64,000 bases of DNA from Quillaja saponaria (Eukaryota > Streptophyta > Magnoliopsida > Fabales > Quillajaceae), in contig CM055611.1 of NCBI GenBank assembly GCA_029379385.1, positions 25,262,092 to 25,326,091 of the forward strand, given 5' to 3'. The notes beneath the pieces were generated by a model. That model was not told the origin of the DNA and made no database searches. It worked only from the letters and a program-made list of their open reading frames with translations. The translations under genes and the position numbers were made by a program. Below are positions 49,621-60,448 of this stretch, in pieces. Within the stretch, counting starts at the first letter, position 1. Every line of letters starts with the position of its first letter.

Positions 49621-49965
49621 ACCCAAAGGTGATTGGTCGCAGTAATAAGCGAATTGCAATCCCAGGAAGAGACTAAAAATTATAATCCTGGAGTCATCTC
49701 TTTTGAGAGGGTCAATAACTATATCGCTCTTTAGACCAGAACGATATTAGACTCAAAAAATTCTTTTGATAGCATGTTTTAGAATGCTTGAGACAAATTT
49801 TTTTTGTCTTTTGATAGATATGCAAATTGCATTTCTTCAATGGGAAATACAAGCATATGTCCAATCTAGGACGGAGAATAAAGTTTTGCCCGTACACCAC
49901 ATCAAGTTGAAAAAAAAAAAAAAACCTCCCTCCTATAGTTAAATAATTTTTAAAAAATTAATCAA

Positions 49966-50169
49966 AGTCAACCCTTAAAAGATTCCAGTGGAGAAATTTA
50001 TGGTTTAATTACTTGTGTTCACATGCCTTGAGTTGTCTTAATCGTCCATGTGTTAGCTGGCCAAACTGCAATAAAATAAGGAAGTCAATAATTATTATAG
50101 AAATAATGCAAAACTGCTTCTACTTTGCTTCATTAATGAGCTAGATCTACTCATATAAATTGCATTGCT

Positions 50170-50209
<40 letters not shown>

Positions 50210-50545
50210 CTTTAGATATAATATCATGAAATTGAGTTGATAATCTGATTAGACTCAAAAAATAAGTGAAAATTTTGGTTATTAATTATAATTAAAAAAA
50301 ATCCTCATAAGATTCCAGTAGAGAAATTTATGGTTCACATGCCTTCAGTTGTCTTAATTGTCCAACTTGACAAGCTGCATTAAATAAAGAAGTCAACAAT
50401 TATTATAGAAATAAGGCAAAACTGCTTCTTCTTTGCTACATTGATGAGCTAGCTCTACCGGTATAAATTGCATTTCTTCAATGGCAAATATCAAATATGC
50501 CAAACTTCTTCTTTCCTTCATTGATGAGCTAGCTCTACTCATACA
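49966..50545. promoter_or_regulatory. Duplicated promoter segment with W-box cores
   Basis: About 190 bases at 49978-50170 recur at 50306-50475, with a third partial copy at about 50505-50545. Shared phrases are AGATTCCAGT(G/A)GAGAAATT, TTGTCTTAAT(C/T)GTCCA, AATTATTATAGAAATAA and ATGAGCTAG(C/A)TCTAC. AGTCAA/TTGAC cores occur at 49966, 50083, 50367 and 50391. The segment ends about 230 bases before the NLR start codon, so it probably multiplies upstream regulatory sequence. Effects on expression are inferred. Confidence 0.7.
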
Positions 50546-50775
50546 ACCAACATTGTCAATAGAGGTGCAAAACTCCCAACTTTGAAGCCATTGACTTGTT
50601 TCTTCTAATTCCAAAATTCCTTTATATCTTTCTAATCTATACATGTCCCGTGATGGCTGCCTAATCCTTACTCTTTATGTATCCTGTAATGGTTGCTAGC
50701 TAACCTAGTAATAGCCATTGTTGATTATCATCTTTGAGAAACCCTGAATTTTTAAGAAGGTACCTATAGCAACAC

Positions 50776-53700
50776 ATGGCCACCGATCGACCCATCGTCT
50801 TAGTTCTCTGGAGCTTATTTGTTATTCTGTCTCTTTCATACAGCCTCATCCAGTTCATAAGCCTTCTTCTTTCGGTTTACTTGAATTACTTAGAGGACGA
50901 AGTACGGTGGATCCACAAAGAATCACGGTTATTGAAGGGCATTTCAAATGATGTAGATGAAGTCAAAATATTAGGTGCAGAGATAGTATCTGAAGCACAT
51001 CAATTTTGGGATTCTGAATCCAACCCATCTAGTATCACTCTCCAACTCAATGATGTTGAGGCGGACTGGGTGATTACAACAAAAAACTTGGCTAATGAAG
51101 CTAAGTCTTGCTGTGCAACCTTCTATCAACTACGTGGAGAAAGGTCTTATTTGGTTCTCAACAAACTGAAACCAATATTTGACCTTGTCCATGAAATAAA
51201 GAGAATCAAGATTGCAATACACAGTCACCTGCAGAGGAAGAGAATATATTCCTTTGACATATGTGAATCACTGACGATTTCAAGATCCAAGATTAGAAGC
51301 CTGCGAGCTAGATGCAAATCTATCCCGCTTAACCAATCTAGACTGACTGAATCTTTTAAAGAAGCAGCAGAGGATCTGATCAAAAGAAGAATGGAAGGTT
51401 CTATCGTTGGCCTTGAAGAGGAGATAGGGACAATCTTCTCCCTGGTTTTAGTACATGCGTTCCTCAAAGATTTGTCTGGTCTTCAATTAGAAAGTGTAAC
51501 AGAAAGGGCCTGGTGGACTCAAGCCAAAGAGATAATTGACGAAACAGAGCAAGCCATTCTGCAGTTCAATGGGGGAACAGGAAGTCAACTGAGATGGTTT
51601 CCAGGTTTTGGCAAGTGGATAGAAATGTATAATCTCAAGAAGAAGATGAAGCGCATTAGTGCTGCATTTGTTCACCTGCTCGACAGAAAGGATAGCTATG
51701 GTTTTAAATTTATCAGTAGATCAGATGCATCCAGATCACACCGTCGACCCTTACACAAGGCAGATGACACAGTCATCTCTACTAATATTCGCCTAGAGCT
51801 CCAAAGTGTGCGTCAAACATGGGAGAAAGTCCATAGTGCAGTGCCCTCGCTGTGCAATGAGTTGGACTCTCTGTATAAGATTTTCAAAGAAGCAATGGCA
51901 GCTGAGGTTGATTTATATAATTCAAGATATGTTGTTTGCTCGGAGCAGATAAAGAACATGGCTCAAATTGCAGCCGATTCCATAAAAGCACAAAGGGAAA
52001 CACCACCAAGAGGTATCGATGAGGATATTGAGCAAATTCCACTTCTTGAGGATATCGAGCAAATCAAGAGGGCCATCGTCCTTTTCCAGAGAAGCATAAG
52101 ACTGCTCCGGGTTGAACAAAGCAAGGAGTACTCGACCTCAGTAGTGGGCTTGGAAGAGGACATACATGAAGTGGTGTCAAAACTAATTGAGACCAATGTC
52201 AACAATGAAAATGCTTCTACGGTTTCCATTGTGGGAATGAAGGGAATTGGTAAGACAACCCTGGCAAAAGAGATCTATTACCATAGGAATATTGAGAACC
52301 ATTTTGCTATTCGTGCATGGATTGAACTACCTAGAGAAGGCATTAGCAAGGCAAAGGTTCTGCTGACAAGGAGGGGCGACTTGAATGAAACAGTAATCTC
52401 CTTGAGGAGGATGGGCGATAAGTTGCGGGAGATCAGTCCCTGCCTTCTAGTTGTCGACAAAATCACAAGTAAAGAAGAATTCAATTTAGTAAGAGCGGCA
52501 ATATTGCCGGAAAGAGCAGACAGAATAACCAGAATATTGCTCACGACACGGTACAAGACTGTGGCTCTGCATGAGGAACGAAGTAGCATCTTTCACCAAC
52601 TTAGACTGCGAACCAAAGAAGAGAGTTGGGAGTTGTTCAAGCAGATGGTAACCTTACAGACTGACCTTCAAGAACCAGTGGTAAAATTGGCAGAGAAGGT
52701 TGTAGGAAGATGTGGGGGCCTGCCACTTGCTATCTTGTCACTTGGGTATCTGTTGTCAGGGAAAGATGTGAATGAAAAGGAATTGGAAAGGGCGCTTGAA
52801 AGAATTAATCAGGGAAATAATCAAACACCATGGATAGAGAACAAGGAAAAGAATTATGGTGACTTGATCAATGAAGACAGCACTGGTCCGAGTGACTGTC
52901 ATCTTTCTTACTTGAGACTCTTCCCACGGGACTTTGAAATCCCTGCAAGGAGATTAATCACTTTGTGGGTTGCAGAAGGACTGGTAAGCAGTGGTGGTGA
53001 TGCTGCAGAGAAGAGTTTACAAGAATTGATAGACAGGAACATGATTCAAGTGGTGGAGCGTAAGCCTAATGGAAAGCCTAAGACTTGTCGCTTGCCCAAC
53101 TCCCTGAGAGAACTTTTCTTGCGAGATAATGGACAAACAACAGCTCGCAGCTGGTCTTTAAGTACTACAACAAGTTTAGACCAGAGATTTGGTTACCATT
53201 TTGATGAGGACGACAAAAGTCTAAGTCAAGTTCATGACTTCGACACAAATTATGTAAACAACGTATTGAGGCCGAGGAAACATCCCCTTTCCATTCTCTT
53301 CTTTGACATCCGAGAAGGAAATAAACCAGGAGAAGATATTGGGTGCTTTTTACATAGAAAAATTGCTGGAAGGGGCTTCAGAAAGTTGAAGGTCCTTGAC
53401 CTTGAAGGAGTGTTTAGGCCTCAATTGCCGAATAGCATTGGCGACTTGATTGAGCTGAGGTATCTAGGCCTAAGATGGACTCATCTACAGGACATCCCAT
53501 CAACCATAGGCAAGTTGCTGAACCTACATACTCTGGATTTGAAGCATACGAATCTCCTCACTCTGCCTAAGACAATTTGGAAACTGCAGAAACTTCAGCA
53601 CCTGTACTTGGACAAGAACCATCCAAAGGAGTTCTTGCATTATGCAAAACCAAGTTCCCTGCTGAATCTGCAAACCTTACGGGGTGTATACTTGGTTGAG

Positions 53701-54366
53701 AAAAGTCCTCTAATTGATGGGCTTGACAAGTTAACCAACCTCAGAAATTTAAAACTGAAGCTCCAGCTGACCAGAGCACAGCAGCAGAATGGATGGCAAG
53801 GGGGGATTGACAAACTAAAACTCCTTCGTTCTTTGAAGTTGAGATCAATTGACAGCAGAAACAAACCTCAGAATTTGTATTTGGGTCCTCTGTCAACTCT
53901 GGAGTATGTATCAGGTGTGCGTTTGTTTGGAAAGCTAAATAATTTACCAGCTTTCCCGGAAAGTCTGTCTGACCTTACCTTATCCGCGTGTGGATTAGGG
54001 ATTGATGCCATCCCTGTTTTAGAGAATCTTCCCAAACTGAGGTCACTGTTTTTCTATACAGGTTCTTTCATAGGGGTAAGAATGGTTTGCTCTGCTAGAG
54101 GCTTTCCTCAGCTATTAGTTTTGAAAATGTGGAGGCTGGAGGCTCTACAAGAATGGGAAATACAGGAGCAAGCATTGCAGAATCTCATGGAGTTAGATAT
54201 CAGGCATTGCCAATTATTGGAGGTACCTACTGGGTTGAACCACATAAAGACTCTTCAGAAATTGAAGTTAAAAGGTATGCAAGAGGTATTCACAGCAACC
54301 ATTGCTAAAAACCAGGGGCCAATATGGGACGATATTTCCCAGAGTCCTATCATCACTATTACATGA
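50776..54366 (+). CDS. Atypical CC-NB-ARC-LRR protein, intronless
   Basis: A 1196-residue NLR, paralogue of the gene at 36471, in a single exon. A hydrophobic segment spans about 7-36. Three Rx_N-like modules follow: about 38-120 (EDEVRWIHKES; NLANEAKSCC), about 212-264 (HAFLKDLSGLQLESVTERAW) and about 335-403 (SEQIKNMAQIAADSI). The P-loop GMKGIGKTT is at 487-495 (Lys493). Walker B is LLVVDKI at 557-563 with Lys562 in place of the second acidic residue. RNBS-B ILLTTRY, GLPL at 648-651 (CGGLPLAI) and LWVAEGLV at 730-737 follow. The MHD site reads RLPN near 772-775. LRRs run from about 885 to the end. The region before NB-ARC is about 465 residues, far longer than the usual ~150. ATG 50776 is the first in frame and aligns with the paralogue (both begin MAT). 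Confidence 0.93.
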   Translation: MATDRPIVLVLWSLFVILSLSYSLIQFISLLLSVYLNYLEDEVRWIHKESRLLKGISNDVDEVKILGAEIVSEAHQFWDSESNPSSITLQLNDVEADWVITTKNLANEAKSCCATFYQLRGERSYLVLNKLKPIFDLVHEIKRIKIAIHSHLQRKRIYSFDICESLTISRSKIRSLRARCKSIPLNQSRLTESFKEAAEDLIKRRMEGSIVGLEEEIGTIFSLVLVHAFLKDLSGLQLESVTERAWWTQAKEIIDETEQAILQFNGGTGSQLRWFPGFGKWIEMYNLKKKMKRISAAFVHLLDRKDSYGFKFISRSDASRSHRRPLHKADDTVISTNIRLELQSVRQTWEKVHSAVPSLCNELDSLYKIFKEAMAAEVDLYNSRYVVCSEQIKNMAQIAADSIKAQRETPPRGIDEDIEQIPLLEDIEQIKRAIVLFQRSIRLLRVEQSKEYSTSVVGLEEDIHEVVSKLIETNVNNENASTVSIVGMKGIGKTTLAKEIYYHRNIENHFAIRAWIELPREGISKAKVLLTRRGDLNETVISLRRMGDKLREISPCLLVVDKITSKEEFNLVRAAILPERADRITRILLTTRYKTVALHEERSSIFHQLRLRTKEESWELFKQMVTLQTDLQEPVVKLAEKVVGRCGGLPLAILSLGYLLSGKDVNEKELERALERINQGNNQTPWIENKEKNYGDLINEDSTGPSDCHLSYLRLFPRDFEIPARRLITLWVAEGLVSSGGDAAEKSLQELIDRNMIQVVERKPNGKPKTCRLPNSLRELFLRDNGQTTARSWSLSTTTSLDQRFGYHFDEDDKSLSQVHDFDTNYVNNVLRPRKHPLSILFFDIREGNKPGEDIGCFLHRKIAGRGFRKLKVLDLEGVFRPQLPNSIGDLIELRYLGLRWTHLQDIPSTIGKLLNLHTLDLKHTNLLTLPKTIWKLQKLQHLYLDKNHPKEFLHYAKPSSLLNLQTLRGVYLVEKSPLIDGLDKLTNLRNLKLKLQLTRAQQQNGWQGGIDKLKLLRSLKLRSIDSRNKPQNLYLGPLSTLEYVSGVRLFGKLNNLPAFPESLSDLTLSACGLGIDAIPVLENLPKLRSLFFYTGSFIGVRMVCSARGFPQLLVLKMWRLEALQEWEIQEQALQNLMELDIRHCQLLEVPTGLNHIKTLQKLKLKGMQEVFTATIAKNQGPIWDDISQSPIITIT

Positions 54367-54604
54367 CCTGAGAATCCATGCTCCAATTTGCAGCCTCATT
54401 CAACACATTGCCAGGCATGTTTCCTAAGGGGATTAGGGATTGGAGTGCCATTTTTATGTGTTGGGGTAGTGTCCTGTTTTCATGCTATTTGTTGGACTGT
54501 GGATTGCTTTTTAATTTTGAAATTTTGTGAGTCATGGGTTATTATCGTATTGGGCTTCAATTTCTAGAGTTTGATCAGTATATAAGGAGCTGATCCCTTA
54601 AATC

Positions 54605-54610
54605 AATAAA
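54605..54610 (+). terminator. Putative polyadenylation signal
   Basis: AATAAA about 240 bases after the NLR stop codon, following a less AT-rich, UTR-like stretch. Positional inference. Confidence 0.4.
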
Positions 54611-54619
54611 ATTGTGTCT

Positions 54620-56640
54620 GCTTTCTTGTGCCTACTGCCTCCATGATGTTATTCTTCTGAGTGTATCCTACGTTACTTCCAAGTTGCAGCTTTAACAAAA
54701 ATTTATATCTCCATACGAATTAATTGAGTATCTACACGAGTATTAGAGTGGTGGAGTTTTAAAAAAAATTATGGTGATGTGAGCGTAATATATTTTATCA
54801 AAGGGTATATATAACCTTTTCATTTATTCAACCCAAAAAAACAAAAACAAAAAAGCAAATAAACTCTGCAGTATATACATATGTTCATTTAATGACATGA
54901 AGATACAAGCCCTAATGAAAAGAAAATAAGAAGAAACATTAAAACATTATTTTTCAAGTTTTAAAACATTGAGTAACAATGTTATAAGATATACGTGCAA
55001 AGTTGTGCATCAATCAGTCATATATATAGTGTTTTATTGGCTTAGTTTCTTGAGTGAGGTCATTGTTTAAGATTGATATCATTGACTTCGTATGCTCTCC
55101 AAAATCAAAGTCTGCCATCATAAATTATTCATGTCCCAATATTTAATGTTTTGTCCATGTGTTGGTTAGACCAGATCATTAATTTCTGTGAGATTTAATC
55201 CATTAAACTAAAAACAAATTGTTTATTTACGTATATTATGATTTGGCAAATCACTGAAAATTTCTCCCTTTCTCCCACTAGCTTGAATATTTTTTGGAAG
55301 TAAGTTGCATCAAATACAAACTTCTTTCTAAGGAATGTAAATAATTAACAAAATTCCAGTAGATTTATATAGGGCTTATCTAATTATGATTATATCAATT
55401 TTCAGTTTGATACTCTAAAACTTTTCTTGGTCAATTTTATTTTTTAAGATTCAAAATTTCTTAATCAAATTTTATTTTTGAAATTCATAAACGAAATAAC
55501 CACAATTACATAAAAATAACGTACATAAGATATTTTTATATATTGTAAAACTTTTTTAGGCATTTTATCCTTAAATTATATAGAATTATTTTATTTACGC
55601 ATAACATGAGAATGAGATAATATAATTTAATTAAAAAATCTAAATCTTAGATGATGAAGTAGATTGAAAACATTAATGGATAAATTACTTAAAATCTAAG
55701 GCAATCCTAAGATATTAAAACAATAGTAAGCCATTTATATATATTACTATTTTTTTATATAAATATTTGAATTTATTTTTTAAATTTTTAGATAGTTTAT
55801 ATAATGAAAAAAATCAAACTTATCTAATATTCAAAATTTAATGTTACTTATATATGTATAAAATATTTATTTTTCAATTTTTAATAAAAATAATATATTA
55901 AATTAAAAAAATATAGTTAACATAATATATTACTATTAAGAAAAAATAATAATAATTGAAAAAACTGTAAAAAAGAACATATTTATGACTAATTTGAATA
56001 GATAAGATAAAATCATAATAGTTAGTGTGTTTGAACAAGCGATCATATTTTTAATATTTAAAAAAATTATAAATTTTTTAAATTTTCTCAAAATTATTTA
56101 TAAAACCTTTGGTTTTCCATTAATAAAAAAATAATTATGGAATAATAGATATAACAAAGAATCATGGATGGAAAGAGGTGGAATTCAAAAGTGATGCGAG
56201 GGTTGTTGAGCTCTCGAATGGAAGTCAGTCTTAATTATTATCCTAATTGGTCTTGTAAATGGTCAAACATAGTTGTCCATAAACTTTGTAAATGATGTAT
56301 TAATTCTTTGTCGGGGGCTCCATTCTTATCCAATACATCTTTTTCTCCGTAAGACAAGTCTTAGTGCTTGATGGTTGCTTTTTAACATGAAATTCTTTTC
56401 TTAGCCAAAAACAAAATATATATTTTTACGGCAAACAAACAAAAATACATATTGTTAACATTTATAATAGTATAATAATACAAATGTCACTCATTATAAT
56501 TTATCATAATTTTATGAATATTTAATATTTAAATTATTATTTTAAAATATTTCAATTTTTAAAACTTATATTTATTACATATTAATAATTATTTCAAAAA
56601 AAAAATGTAAATAATATGTTTTTCATATTGTTTTTTAGGA
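54620..56640. other. Intergenic region with a paralogue of the window start
   Basis: It is mostly AT-rich and gene-free. The part at about 55060-55350 resembles 350-660: TCATTGTTTAAGATTGAT, then GTTTATTT, ATTTCTC, and AGTAAGTTGCATCA(C/A)AT followed by GCACTTCTT/AAACTTCTT and AAGGAAT. This suggests that flanking DNA of one DUF4220 gene was duplicated to this side. Confidence 0.6.
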
Positions 56641-56658
56641 ATTAAAAATTAAATAATA

Positions 56659-56928
56659 ATGTTTTGTCGTGAAGCAAAGTTAACTACCATTCTAACCAGA
56701 GTTAAGAGAAAAGCTTGGAGACACACCAGCCACCAGCACTCTCTTCTCTTCGTCTGTGTAACCCTCTCAGCCATGGCTCCTCCCTCTGTAGTGCATAACG
56801 CCGTGCTTCACACTGACTCTTATCAGTCATTGGCTAATCCAACGGCAACAAAACTGTCTTCCATTCTTCTTCATCTTCTTTTATTTTCCTCAGTTTTCTC
56901 TTACCCTCAATTTTTTCTGCCATATTAG
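56659..56928 (+). CDS. Possible first exon or fragment of an unknown gene
   Basis: An 89-codon ORF in a locally GC-richer patch. The most gene-like start is ATG 56773, preceded by a CTCTCTTCTCTTCGTCTGTG leader-like stretch. From there it reads MAPPSVVHNAVLHTDSYQSL. I do not recognise the product and no continuing exon is evident, so it may be a truncated gene. The - strand ORF at 56834-57151 overlaps it and is probably chance. Confidence 0.3.
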   Translation: MFCREAKLTTILTRVKRKAWRHTSHQHSLLFVCVTLSAMAPPSVVHNAVLHTDSYQSLANPTATKLSSILLHLLLFSSVFSYPQFFLPY

Positions 56929-57336
56929 GCTGACCCTCTTTCGATTTCTCTGTTATTAATTTGGTAGTTGAGCAAATTCGGAATTTTCTTTTTTGGTTTG
57001 AATCTCTGAAGTCAAGGATTTGGAGAATTTCTACTACTAGTGGAAGGGTTTGGCCGTTTGTTGCAAATTTAAGCTGAGGACAGTTAGTTTTTAACTGAAA
57101 TGGTACTGGGCCCGGAGGTCGTGGGTCCGTTTGGCACTGCCGAAAACGCACGGCGTAGACCCTGGCAAAGCTTTGATTACTTACTTCGTGGTAGGGGTGT
57201 AAGTTTTGAATTGTTAAAAATTCGTGAGGTTAAATTCGTGCAAATTACAGTGTGAATTTTTGGATATAAATATATTTATTATAAGTTTATATGTAAATTA
57301 TAAATATTAATAGGTTAGTTTTTTCTATATAAATAT

Positions 57337-58632
57337 GTTGAATAAGAAGAATGTATATTTAAATTATAATAAATGTACAAGAGGGAGACTCTAGGCTAAA
57401 GTGTTTATCTAACATAATGAACTTAGACTAAATATCAACCAAATACGTGATTACCTAATATAATGAACGTAAAGTAAATATTAGCCAAATACATAATAGA
57501 AATTACACATAAATATAATTTTAATTTAGAGACTAAATATCCACTAAATACGTGTCTACCTAATATAATGAACGTAGACTAAATATCAGTCAGATACATA
57601 ATAGAAATTACACATAAATACAATCTTAATTTAGAGACAAGATAAGGACATAATTTGAGAGACATAATAGGTAACCCTTAATTTATGCTAACACCCCCCC
57701 CCCCCCCTGAAACTCAAGGTGGGATAATAGATGCCAACTGGAGTTTGCTCAGTAAATCATGGAATCGATTAGAATAATGAGATTTTGTAAAGATGTTAGA
57801 TGTTTGATTGGCAGGTGTAATGAGGTGTAATGAAGAGCAATTGAATGGTACCATGATTAACATGATGATGAACAAAATGACAATTCAGATTTCAGAGACA
57901 TATTTTAGAGACAGATTTTAGAGAGCACAGATGGTGACACAGAGACAGATTTCAGAGAGCACAGATGGTGACATAGGGATAGATTACAGAGAGTACAGAT
58001 GGTGACACAATGACATAATTCAAAGAGCACAGATGGTGACACAGGATATTGTAGTTATTGGTATTTGTTGTCTGAAACACATATGAGAAGGATGTTGTGG
58101 TTATTTTAAAGGAGGTACTAGGAAGAGTGTGCAACAAGAGGAATCAGCTTGCGCTTTAAAACAGATGGCTTCTTCTAACTCCATGGTTTGATGCTAATTT
58201 GTGTTACTTCTATTGATATTGCTGATATTGGTGCTACATTATTGGGTTGCTATGAATTTTCATGTGGTTTGCTTTGGCTGGAAGATTGAGTAGTGAAAGG
58301 CAGAAAAATTTTGTAATTACTTTGACTAGCCAAAAAAAAAAAATAATTATTACATGATTTACTGAGAAAACTCCAATTGGCATCTACTAGCCCACCTTAA
58401 GTTTGAGGAGGTGTTAGCATAAATCAAGGGCTCTCAATTGACCCATGATTTGTGTTTATTATGTCTCTATTTTGTCTCTAAACTAAGATTGTATTTATAT
58501 GTAATTTCTATTATGTATTTGACTGATATTATATTTTGTTGATATTTAGTCTAGGGTCACTATGTTAAGTAAATATTTTAACCTATAAATAAAGGATTTA
58601 TCATAATCTGAATATACATTCTTCTTAAATTT
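57337..58632. mobile_element. Inverted pair of LTR 3' ends (fold-back structure)
   Basis: 57337-57692 (TGTTGAATAAG ... ATGCTAACA) is the inverse, imperfect copy of 58412-58632 (TGTTAGCATAAATC ... AATTTGACA). Each is bordered on the inner side by a purine-rich tract (a G-run on the - strand at 57693-57708; TTTGAGGAGG before 58412) and a shared GCCAA(C/T)TGGAGTTT-type block. It therefore looks like two element 3' ends joined tail to tail. The outer flanks carry a direct repeat (ATATATTTATTATAA at about 57265 and 58630). No coding sequence is seen inside. Confidence 0.65.
57920..58045. repeat. 34-bp minisatellite, 4 copies
   Basis: (C/T)ACAGATGGTGACA starts at 57926, 57960, 57994 and 58029, each unit containing AGAGAGCACAGATGGTGACA or a variant. 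It lies in the loop of the inverted LTR pair. Confidence 0.85.
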
Positions 58633-59179
58633 GACAAAATATATTTATTATAAATTTATATATAAATTATAAAAGATTTATTAATTAATATTGACTGAGT
58701 CGGATTATTACATGTCACGTTGCTGACCATATGAAAAGGAGAGATTTTCTATCTTGTTGCTGCTTATTGGTAGAAGGGTGGGGGCACTGGGGCAGCACTT
58801 TAATGGGTTTTCTGGTTGCTCCAAACTAGTGTTGAGTTGTGTGTGAGAGTGAGAAGAAAAAGATACTCCATAGATAAAGTAGGTGCTCCACATAGAAAGC
58901 AACATGCGTGAGGCAACTACAAGTCTGCAACGGCAACGATTTGAGATGGTAACAATTAACATACTCATATTTAGATGACCGGTCATCTAACAGTCTCTTG
59001 CTTGTGGGTTTCTGGTTCGGGCAAAACAAAAAACAAAATGTGGTACTAGTTGATTTCGTTGCTGATTCTTGCTGCTTGATTACTTTTCCATCGAGTGTCT
59101 TGTGGCTTGACTGTTGTTTGGAAGCCTGTGGATTGCACTCTTGGCCCAACAGTGACGACTAGTAGCAAAAGCTGTGATT

Positions 59180-59420
59180 TGGCTAGCGCAGAAATACACT
59201 CAAGGTTGCAACCTTGCTGGTCACAAGTAGGTCCTTTGATCCATCTCCGTCTTTATGTTCTTATATATATTACAGAGTAAAATCCTTTTGATTAAGAAGT
59301 CTTTGATCAATGCATTATCCTTTAATTTTCTGTCTCTTTCTCCTGCCCATGTACTTCTTTTCTGAATCTGATCACTACCTTGCATTTTCAGCCTTAGAAA
59401 TACTAATACGAATAATTTGA
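59180..59420 (+). pseudogene. Truncated DUF4220 gene 5' end
   Basis: It matches the 5' part of the gene at 4384: TTGGCTAGCGCAGA leader, a GGTTGCAACCTTGCTGGTCACAA exon end with GTAGGT donor, CCTTTGATCCAT, TTTCTCCTGC(C/T)CATG, and a TTGCATTTTCAG acceptor at about 59391. The expected start codon is TTG instead of ATG, and the frame after the acceptor reaches a stop after eight codons. No DUF4220 body follows. It is a dead duplicate of the first exon, intron and acceptor. Confidence 0.8.
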
Positions 59421-60440
59421 CTTTCTCTTGAGAACGTGAACCATGATATTGATAACTGATGTATTGCTCAATGCCTAGATTTAATTAATTATTTAAAAAT
59501 GAATTGATTTATTTAGTAAACCCTCCCGAACCTCAAGTCTTTGTGTATGTGTTCATGTCTTCAAATATTTAGTAGTTTTTATAATGTATATATTGATCCA
59601 AGTCTTTATTTAATGATGAAGTCTTTGTTTTTATGAACTCTTTTCAATGTTTTCAAAATTATAATTTCATCACATGGTAAACTGCATACTTAGGTCTAAA
59701 CTTTGAATTTTTTTGATCTGGTACACCGTTTATATGACATTATTAATTCTCCTACACAGAAAAGAATTTATAATTTTGTTGCATTCATAATTTAAGTGCC
59801 AATGCAATGTCATTTTATGTGAATATTTATATATTCAATTCTATATAAGATCCAGGGCTTTCTGCTGAGATTGTAACTCGATAGTTCAAATAGTCTGAAT
59901 AGTACTCAAATGGTTCATAAATACTAATAATATTTTATATATATTATAAATAATATTTGAATAGTTCGACAAATACAAATAAAAATAGTAAGAAATACTC
60001 GAATAATTTATCAAATATTGAATCGAATACTAATATATCCTAATTCGAATTTAAATTTGAATACCAACAATCCAAATCAAATTTGAACTTAGTTTAGTTC
60101 GAGTACAATTAATTCATATTCGTTTCCAGCCATATTCATGGTACAGTCGAAGCCTCAAAGGATGACTGTGGGATATGTGTTTCATTAGAAAAGCTCAGAG
60201 AAGCTTCCTAATATATAACAAATTGAAACTTACAGATGCAATAGTTGTAGTGAACACTTACTACTTCATATCCTTCAATTAATCAAGCATTTCAACATTT
60301 TAAACCTTAAGTAAAATTAGTGAACACACACTAATAATTAACCTTTTTCCATACATTCATCTTAAGATGATGGAGTAGTTAGTGATTTATCATAAAAATA
60401 ATGAGTTTAGAAGCAGCAAAAGGATGACTTGAAAGTTTGA
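59420..60440. other. AT-rich intergenic sequence
   Basis: The 59502-59575 portion belongs to the CTCAAGTCTTTGT...TCAAATATTTAG repeat family also at 2949 and 60558. A stretch at about 59850-60140 with GAATAGTTCGA and ATTCGAATTT words may be a decayed MITE. No gene seen. Confidence 0.4.
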
Positions 60441-60448
60441 AGTCATTA

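Noticed and set aside
57693..57708. Poly-C run as a sequencing artefact or regulatory G-quadruplex
   Set aside because: Its position directly beside an LTR end fits an expanded polypurine tract on the - strand. A lone run gives no quadruplex pattern, though its exact length may be unreliable.
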